NCBI RefSeq assembly: GCF_023278565.1
Contig: NC_064677.1
Coordinates: 5,146,001-5,210,000 of the forward strand
DNA length: 64,000 nucleotides
Source: Colletotrichum lupini
Lineage: Eukaryota > Ascomycota > Sordariomycetes > Glomerellales > Glomerellaceae
Direction of reading: 5' to 3'
Part shown: one piece after another, positions 57,151-64,000 of the stretch
Numbering within the stretch: position 1 is the stretch's first letter
Layout of the letters: each line of letters opens with the position of its first letter
Translations under genes and position numbers: made by a program
Notes under the pieces: generated by a model
What the model was told of the DNA's origin: nothing
Databases searched by the model: none
What the model saw: the letters and a program-made list of their open reading frames with translations, nothing else

Positions 57151-60100
57151 ATGGATTCCCGAGCTCCCACGGTTGACTCAGTACCTAAGACTGAAAAGGA
57201 ACCCCAGGCGAGTGAAGCTATCGCAGCTCAGACGGCTACCACTGAGCCCAACACCAACGACAACGAGGTCGCCGCCGGGCCCAGTCGAACCGGGGACGCC
57301 GCAGCCAGCCACGGGCACGATGATGACACAGCATCTGTAGCCAGTAGCGCACTCGCAGAGGACTGGAAGCTCTCCTTTGAAGATGACCTCGCCGAGGCGC
57401 TTGCCGGCATCCAGACACAGGGCACCTTTGCCTCGTTCCACCCTCTGAAGCGCGTAGACCCGGACCTCTCCGTCCATGATGTCGGACCTGTTGCCCAGCC
57501 GCTGCCGGAGCCGACGGTGCGGCAACTGATCGAAAAAGCCACTCGTGCTCCGTTAGGTAAGGGGAGTGAGACCATTGTGGACACTGCTGCGCCCAACACG
57601 TGGGAGCTGGACCCCTCGCAATTCGAGCTCCGAAGTCCGCGCTGGCCGGCGGACTTGCAAAAGATATGTGCTGTTGTAGCGAAGGATTTGGGCGTCGCGT
57701 CGCCTGTGACGGCGGAGCTGTATAAGCTTTTGATTTACGAAAAGGGGGCCGCGTCCAAGGCTTATACCGAGTAAGTCTGTCTTTAGTGTGTTGTCATTTA
57801 TGGTGCGTGAAGATGGATTAGATGGCTGAGACTACACGGGTCATCAGCACCGAGAAATGCCCCGGCATGTTCGGCACTCTCGTCATCTGCCTTCCCTGCG
57901 GCCACAAGGGGGGCGACGTAGTCGTCAAGCACTGCGGCGAGACGAAGATGCTCAAGACTTCAGGGGCAGACCAGTCCTTTGCGTGCTGGTACTCGGACGT
58001 CCACCACGAGGTCCTGCCCGTCACGGAGGGCTACCGCGTGGTGCTCACGTACAACCTCACCATCGACCCGACGGCGATGGCGTCACAGCAGCGGCCTTCT
58101 GCGACGCTGCGGAGGCAAGAGACTCGCGCGCTGCGGCACACGCTCCGGCGGTGGCTGGAGCGCTCCGAGAACGCCGGGATCGACCACGTCTACTACGGCC
58201 TGGACCACGAGTACGCCGAGGACAACATCTCAATTAAGGCGCTCAAGGGACGCGACGCGGCCGTCGTGCAGACGCTGCAGGAGCTTTCGGCTGGGCTCGA
58301 GTTTGATGTTCTTCTAGCGCTGACAGAGAAGATGGAGATGGGGCCGGCAGTGTACGAGGGCAATTCGCGGTATTCGAAAAAGAAACGGAGCCGGCGTGGG
58401 AAGCGGAAGCGGCCGATTGATCATTTTGGAGATTATGATGGATTAGATGGATACGATTCGTGTGGTGTGCCTTATGAGGATTATAGATCCAGCTCGGACG
58501 GGGTCGAGGAAGATCTATATGAGGCGGGCATGTCTCGTGACATTGTGGATGTGACGGACGAGTCGTTGTCTGTCAAGGTGCTTGTGGACTTGAGCGGGCG
58601 CCCGATACTCCGTGACATCGCGTTGGATTGGAAAAATATGCTTGATGCTAGCGAGTTCTTTGAAGGCGTTGAACGGAAGGAAGAGTATGAGGGATATCAG
58701 GGCAACTGGGTAGGTTTTCGATCCAAGGGAGTGGCAGGTACGTTCGTCATGTTAACAAAGATGAACTATAGGGACCAACAGCTACCCACCGGTACTGCGT
58801 AACAGTGAGCTTTCTGTTCCCCTTTCCCCTCGCGGCTTCTAGCTAATACTGGACTCAGGCCGCGCTCATCATTCGCCGAGACAAGATCCCTTCGTACCTC
58901 AAAGCTAGTACGAGGTCGGGATGGGATCACTACCATGACAGCGCTGTACTGGTCGATTACCTCACAGATTCGATCCTCAAGGCCTCGTCGAACAGCAAGT
59001 CATCGTTCGAGACACTCAAAGACGTATGGGATACGTCGGTCCCTCGTCCAGGCAGGCGTACCAAAAAGGCTGAAGACGAGATCCTGTGCAAAGTGTTGCG
59101 ATCTGCTTTGGCTATGAAGGATTGGGACTTTTTCGAGAAGGTCAGCAAGAAAAAAGCCGAAAAGGGGCTGGACGGACCACTACCCGCGGGCTACTATCAA
59201 TTACTTTACGCAGAGGTCTCGCAGGGCAAGGCGGACTTTTCTCAGATCAAAAACGGGTGCGTTCTCTCCCCGATATCCAGCCCATTCTTTCAGGTTCGCG
59301 TCCTAACCGCGTTATCGATGTTCCAGCTTGACTTCCACAGTATTCAGGGGTCGATATTTCTTCGAGATCTTCGAGGCGGTTAAGGCCTTTGCCCCTACCG
59401 ATCAGCCCCTGTCTGACGAGATTCGGGAGTGGGCACAAGCAACGCTCACCAAAGGCCTCAAGGACATTGCCGATACCGCAATCTTCGTCCGACAAGATGG
59501 ACTGGCTTTAGTGACGGGCGCTGAGAAGTATGCCGACTTTGGTTGGCTTTCCTCTGTGTAAGTATCTCCCAATAAACCGTAATCACCGCCAGACGTACAT
59601 ATGACTGACTCTCTTTCCCAGGACGATGCCATTGGTTGAGCAGCTACTTGTACGGACGCCAGCGTTTGCACTGGAGTTCCTGTCAGCGCTGCTCTCATGC
59701 GCTAGACGAAAGGCTTTCCCGGTGACTCTGGCCGTCAACTTGTACAAAAAGCTCGCAAAAGACCTCATCTCTATGCTCGATCTCGAAAGGGTTCACGGGC
59801 CCAGGGAAGACGACCCAGCCCACAAGGCGGCGAGATTCACATACGGCCAGACGGCGCCGTCTCCCCCCGACCACCGCCTCGCCTTGAATCACATCGCCCT
59901 AGCAGACCTCTTCTCCGGACTTATCAAGCTCGCATCCTCCCCTCCACAAGAGGACCTAGTCCTGCCACTGGCCCTCAAAATCGTCAGCCACGCCCCAAGA
60001 ATGCACGCCCTCGACTTCCCCGTCCTCTGGATTCCGCTCCTACGCGAGCTCCTTGCCATCCTCGAAGCCACCAAGACGCCACTTGACACCCCGCGCTACC

Positions 60101-61104
60101 AGCAACTCTTCGCCGCAGCCCTCGAAGCCTACCGCGATAACTACGTCGGCTCGAGATCCGTCCGTCCGCCGTCTGGCCAGCTGGGGAGCGGCATGTACCT
60201 CGTGCAGTTCTGCACCTGCGGCGATTGCAGCAAACTGGACAATTTCCTCGCGAACCCGGCGCAGATGTCACTCCGCCTGATCATTGGCGCCAAGAAGCAG
60301 CGACACCACGTGCACAGGGTGATCGAGGAGCACGGCATCCGGGTCACGCATGAGACTGAGCGATTTGCGCCTGGAGGGCCCACGATGGTCATTAACAAGG
60401 TGGGGCAGACGGATATTGCGAGGCAGCAGGTGAGGGCCAAGGAGGCAGAGGAAGTCTTCAAGGCTTTTGATCAGACCAAGTTAGGAGTATTGCTGGGTGA
60501 GGATTATCCTGCTATTGCGACAGCATTGTGGCAGCGGCCGGTGAATCTGGTGCCAGGGCGGGGTGGTATCACGTATCCGCCGGCACCAATTCCCGCTCCG
60601 GCTCCGGCTCCGATTGCGGCTCCGGTTGCGGCTCCGGCTGCGGCTTATTTTCCCGCTCCTGTTCCTGCTCCAGGACCTGCTGCGGCAGGTTATGCACCGC
60701 CCGGGCACACTATTATGCCAGCAGTCGGGCCTGCGTGGGTTCCACCACCCACGAACAGACATCAGCCGATGACCGGGTCTGCCCGCGGCCCGCCGCCGTC
60801 ACATTACAACAGGCCAGCAACCGGATCCTCGTCCGCTCCGCCGCCTGTGAGCGGTGCTCAATCGATGAATGGCTCAATAAATGGTCTCCAACCGATAAAC
60901 GGGCCGGCACAAGTCCCTATAGGAATGTCAGCAGGACAAAGAGCTTTCGCGCCGACAACGGGCAGTGCGGGATGGCCGTCGCGATCCCCGCCCTCAGGCC
61001 GGAACGGTATGGGTGCAGCTGCGACTCCTGGGCCAAGTCGGCCTCCGCCACCTGTTGCTGGGGCGAAACGAAAAGCTGAGCCAGAGATTATTGATTTGAC
61101 TTAG
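57151..61104 (+). CDS. 2-oxoglutarate/Fe(II) oxygenase-fold protein, 1,201 aa, 6 exons
   Basis: Exons are 57,151-57,770, 57,848-58,709, 58,772-58,804 (33 nt), 58,859-59,256, 59,348-59,557 and 59,622-61,104. All introns are GT-AG (54-91 bp) and all phases match. Residues about 190-280 form the double-stranded beta-helix core of a fungal Fe2OG dioxygenase-like family: LYKLLIYEKG, then AYTDTEKCPGMFGTLVI, CWYSDVHHEV (His260) and GYRVVLTYNL (Arg270, the usual 2-oxoglutarate anchor). From what I know of the family, the first iron ligand is a His two residues before Asp207; here it is Tyr205, so activity is doubtful. A long helical middle region (about 480-910) is conserved in type but unnamed. The tail is Pro/Ala-rich (from about 1,015) and ends KRKAEPEIIDLT, resembling a nuclear signal plus SUMO-interacting motif. 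The ATG at 57,151 is the first in frame. Substrate unknown. Confidence 0.88.
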
Positions 61105-61317
61105 GTGGCTAGTCACTGGATTGGATCATGCTCTTTTAGCGTGCTGTTGAGATGTTCTTTCAGAAACTGCACCGCATGCACCTTGGTGAGCCGTCATGGG
61201 CTGGACTCGTCGGTCTTCACAACATCACGAATGAGTTGCGAGTCATGGCAACGTAACATGACCAACATCAAGTAGATTTCATCTTCAGTCCTTCTATTCC
61301 ATTACTATAAATCACGA
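61105..61317. other. Short convergent intergenic spacer
   Basis: 213 bp between the stop codons of two genes that face each other; it must contain both 3' ends. Confidence 0.6.
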
Positions 61318-61683
61318 CTAGTTCTTGGGACAAACCTTGTCCACCGCGCTGTTCGCACAAGGAAACGTGTCGGGACAAGTGTTGAAGACGTAGAAACCAG
61401 TACCACAGCACGTGCTGATGCCACCGCAGGAGTCCGCAGGGATGTTACATATGCCAGACTATTCATCCCCCCCACGTTAGCATTTGCATTCTCAGGTTTT
61501 GTTTGTTCCGGTCATTGTAAAACTTACCTCAGAAAAGCGGAAGTCGAACTGCGAGTCGCAGCAGAACCTCGTCTTTCCGATGTCCCCGCCGTCGCCTGCT
61601 AAGTTTTGGCAGTAGCCCATGGACCTAGCTGCGATAGCTCCAGTCGCGAAGGACGCAGCCGCGAAAACAAGTGTGGCACGCAT
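61318..61683 (-). CDS. Small secreted cysteine-rich protein, 98 aa, 2 exons
   Basis: Exon 1 is 61,683-61,528 and exon 2 is 61,458-61,318. A 69-bp intron (GTAAGT...GAATAG) joins them in phase 0. The product begins with a typical signal peptide, MRATLVFAAASFATGAIA, probably cut after Ala18 or Ala19. The mature chain of about 80 residues holds ten Cys in the pattern C-x15-CC-x13-C-x6-C-x5-CC-x9-C-x5-C-x8-C, which would allow five disulfides. Size, secretion and Cys content fit fungal effector-like or antimicrobial-type proteins. The two CC pairs recall hydrophobins, but spacing and number of Cys differ. I do not recognise the family. Its role is unknown; extracellular location is a well-supported inference. 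Confidence 0.82.
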
Positions 61684-63336
61684 ATTGAGAGAGTTCTATA
61701 CCGAAAGGATCGTGGGTAGTTGGTGGCAAAGTGTGACGAGAAGGACTGCGGTCAATTCACTTTCTCAGGGACTTGAACCTCATGTTTATATCGGTCCAGC
61801 AGACTTAATCCCCGTTAATGAGTAACGAATTCAAATTACGAACTATCCCACGGGCACTTAATATGCCTTCGAGTCAGGCAAATCGGTAACGGACAGCTCC
61901 GTAGTCCGCCTACTCCGTGCTGTGAACGCGCTGGAAGATCTGCGTTGACGAGAAGAGAGCTTGGGTCAGTGCTCTTAGCCAGTCATGCTTCACTCGGTAC
62001 GGGTTAATATAAATGAAATTAGCACTATAGCCCTTCACAATAACTTTCTGCTCTTGCCGATCTTTGGAAATATGTTTCTACGGAGTTTTCATACGACTAC
62101 TTCGGGATTCCTCTGTCTCCCAAACTCCGTATTGTGTGGACGTACGTGGTGTCGGTGTATGTGGTTTTTGGCAAGTCCGGCCTACAAGCCTAGTGCCTTT
62201 AGATAGTCAATACAGTACCTCGATTATCTTCGAGTCAATTGATATATCATGAACTTGCGAACGAGTAACGGATTGCTCTTTCTGGCAGAAACGAAGAAAC
62301 TACCCATGCACAGCATTCCCTGAAGCTTGGGTCCATGCTACAAAACTTGGGGACTAAGGCAACGGGCCTTCCGTAAGTGCTTAGCTTCTTGAGGCAATTG
62401 TCATTTCGAGTCCTATAACGACTATTCTGGAACTAGTAGTCGGACATCTAGGGAATAAGGCTTGCTTTGGCTTTTATGATGTCGTTATCGCATCCTGCGA
62501 ACCCGCTCTACTTGAAATGTCTGATTCTCAAGACAAGAAACATTAGAATTAGTAAGTGAAGAGATTTCAACTTTGTGAATGATGACATGATTAGGGAAGC
62601 ACGTATGGATGATCAGTCACTCGTTGTAAGTAAGACCGTCCTCTGGGTCACTTATATTTCACTTACGCTGTTACTATTTACAACTTTACTTACCAGAAAA
62701 CTCGATGATCCGTCTGCTCTCATGTAAATCCCACTGATCGTAAGAGGTTTGACCAGCGGCAATGATGACTTGTTGTAAAACACTTTTAGAACGCGTTCCC
62801 CTCACTTTCATTCTCAAACGCAGTCAGCGAATCAGGCATCGTCAAACCTTTCGGGAGTGTGGGATGAGAACGAGAAGTGGGACTCTCAGCTTGGGCCAAG
62901 ACAAAATCGTGATGGCCCTCGCTCAGTTGGAAACCTGCAAGTTTCAGCCTAGTCTTCGCATATGTGATCGCCTGCGCGCTCTCAGAGTTATGCTCATCTG
63001 CACTCAATTGAAGCTACGAGATCTCGGTTGAAAGCTTTTTGACTGGAATCTTACCAATTGCAACCTAGCAGGCCGCATCGCACCGCGAGCCTGAGTCGCC
63101 TACCACGGAAGATGTTGGAGGTGTCGGAAAAGACAGGGGAGGTCCACCCTAAAGCCATCTCAAAGCATCAGCCACAGTATGTTCTCATCTCACCCTCACT
63201 ATGTCCGATGATCGAACTAAGCTATCATGTAGCAAGTAAGCTTATTCCGCTACATTCTCCAATCCTGCAGTGATTGACATCATGGAGATGCTGTGTCAAT
63301 GGACAGGCAGCTTGTCGAAGACGCAGTTGTCTCCAG
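61684..63336. other. Intergenic region; possible 5' exons of the right-edge gene
   Basis: Upstream region shared by the secreted-protein gene (leftward) and the transcription-factor gene (rightward). Near 63,113-63,139 the plus strand reads CWRCRKRQGR, and near 63,292-63,330 it reads CVNGQAACRRRSC. Both look like parts of a Zn2Cys6 cluster, but I could not splice them into one with normal spacing and an ATG. No other coding signal is convincing. Confidence 0.4.
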
Positions 63337-64000
63337 CTTAGGTTGCGTCGGCAACCATCCGCGATCCCGCCGCCAGTCAACTGGGACATCTCAGGAACAC
63401 CAACAGAAAGGGCCATGTTCCATCATGTACGCAAATGCACAGTTGCGGGCTTCGGGGCTATCTCTTTTCTAGAGAAGCTATGGCACAGTTACATCATCCC
63501 ACTAGGATACTATTCCGACTCAGTCAAACACGGCCTGATAGCGTTGGGATGTGCACATCGAGGCTTCATAAGCGACTACAGAGAAGAAGACCAGGCTGCG
63601 GGCGCGCAAACATACGATGTGCTAGCAACCCAGCAATTCTCTAAGGCCATGAAGTTCACGACTCGGGATATGGAAAGGCTTTCGTCTATCACTCTCAGGA
63701 CATCGCTCGTTTCTTGTTTGATATTCATCTGCTTTGAAATCATGCAGGGAAGTTACGACAAAGCTCTGCAACACCTTAGATCCGGCTCTAGCATCATGGT
63801 TGCCCTGTCCAAAGCGGCAACGGATGCTCAGGCAGGATTACCTCTTTCAGTGCACCAGAGATGCCTGGCTGAGACTGTCAAGGACTATTATGATCAGTTA
63901 TGCGATCTTGCTGACATGTTCACCTGCTTGGGCTGCGATGCTGCCTACTTACTGGAAGAAGGCGAAGTCATTCCGGACCTGTCTTATTTCTTCCGGGGCA
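63337..64000 (+). CDS. Fungal Zn2Cys6-type transcription factor, partial
   Basis: A frame open from 63,274 to the window end reads VNWDISGTPTERAMFHHVRK, then FLEKLWHSYIIPLGYYSD and VKHGLIALGCAHRGFISDYR, then TSLVSCLIFICFEIMQGSYD and KALQHLRSGSSIM. This order (GTPxERxxFHxFR, a short LALGALH-like block, then LVSCLLFICFEVLQGNYESALxHL) is typical of the regulatory region after the zinc cluster in many ascomycete Zn2Cys6 factors. Such proteins are nuclear, often acting on nearby or pathway-specific genes. The start is uncertain: 63,337 follows a CTCCAG acceptor in phase 0, but there is no upstream ATG in frame (first at 63,415), so earlier exons must exist or the N-terminus is lost. The gene continues past the window. 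Confidence 0.7.

Noticed and set aside
57771..57821. Alternative acceptor TTAG at 57,821 for the first oxygenase intron
   Set aside because: Puts the next exon out of frame with exon 1. The acceptor at 57,847 restores the family motif YTDTEKCPGMFGTL.
61318..61683. Hydrophobin call for the ten-Cys secreted protein
   Set aside because: Hydrophobins have eight Cys with a different spacing; only the two CC pairs are similar.

Overview
This window is nuclear DNA of a filamentous ascomycete (Pezizomycotina, probably Sordariomycetes). The evidence is short spliceosomal introns of about 50-90 bp with GTANGT donors and CAG or TAG acceptors, fungal-type gene families, long pyrimidine-rich upstream regions, and a block of AT-rich repeats that carries the signature of repeat-induced point mutation (RIP: CpA and TpG lost, CpG kept). 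The exact taxon cannot be named from the sequence.

Layout: 1-9,097 is gene-poor, normal-composition DNA with the first codons of a minus-strand gene at the left edge, one weak gene candidate (2,284-2,940) and a well-supported 64-residue zinc-ribbon-like microprotein gene (4,030-4,285, minus). From about 9,098 to 32,157 lies an AT-rich, transposon-filled compartment. Its main part (10,260-32,157) is bracketed by an inverted repeat of about 117-143 bp. Inside is a nested set of elements. A near-complete Ty3/gypsy LTR element (18,738-26,803) has 190-bp LTRs, a 5-bp target duplication GCTTT, gag-pol on the minus strand and a separate long reading frame on the opposite strand. It sits inside an older repeat whose second copy is at 12.26-12.72 kb. 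There is also a lightly mutated solo LTR (13,087-13,475, duplication AAAAC), a short SINE-like repeat, and a gag-like relic near 14.2-14.8 kb. Every coding remnant here is broken by TAA and TAG codons of the kind RIP makes.

From 32,158 composition returns to normal. After about 6 kb with no convincing gene come a PI-specific phospholipase C (38,241-41,127, minus, 757 aa), a small single-domain cupin (43,964-44,343, 96 aa), and another gene-poor stretch with one uncertain exon cluster near 45.3 kb. Next are a 1,179-residue, probably N-myristoylated, disordered protein (51,989-55,613), a 1,201-residue 2-oxoglutarate/Fe(II) oxygenase-fold protein in six exons (57,151-61,104), a convergent small secreted cysteine-rich protein (61,318-61,683, minus, 98 aa), and the start of a fungal Zn2Cys6-type transcription factor that runs off the right edge.

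The genes do not form an obvious pathway or biosynthetic cluster. The phospholipase belongs to conserved housekeeping or signalling functions, while the secreted protein and the transcription factor are accessory-type genes. The most interesting parts are the antisense reading frame in the LTR element, the inverted-repeat-bounded AT block, the oxygenase with Tyr at the usual first iron-ligand His position, and the two very small genes (64-aa zinc ribbon, 98-aa cysteine-rich secreted protein) that automatic annotation could easily miss.
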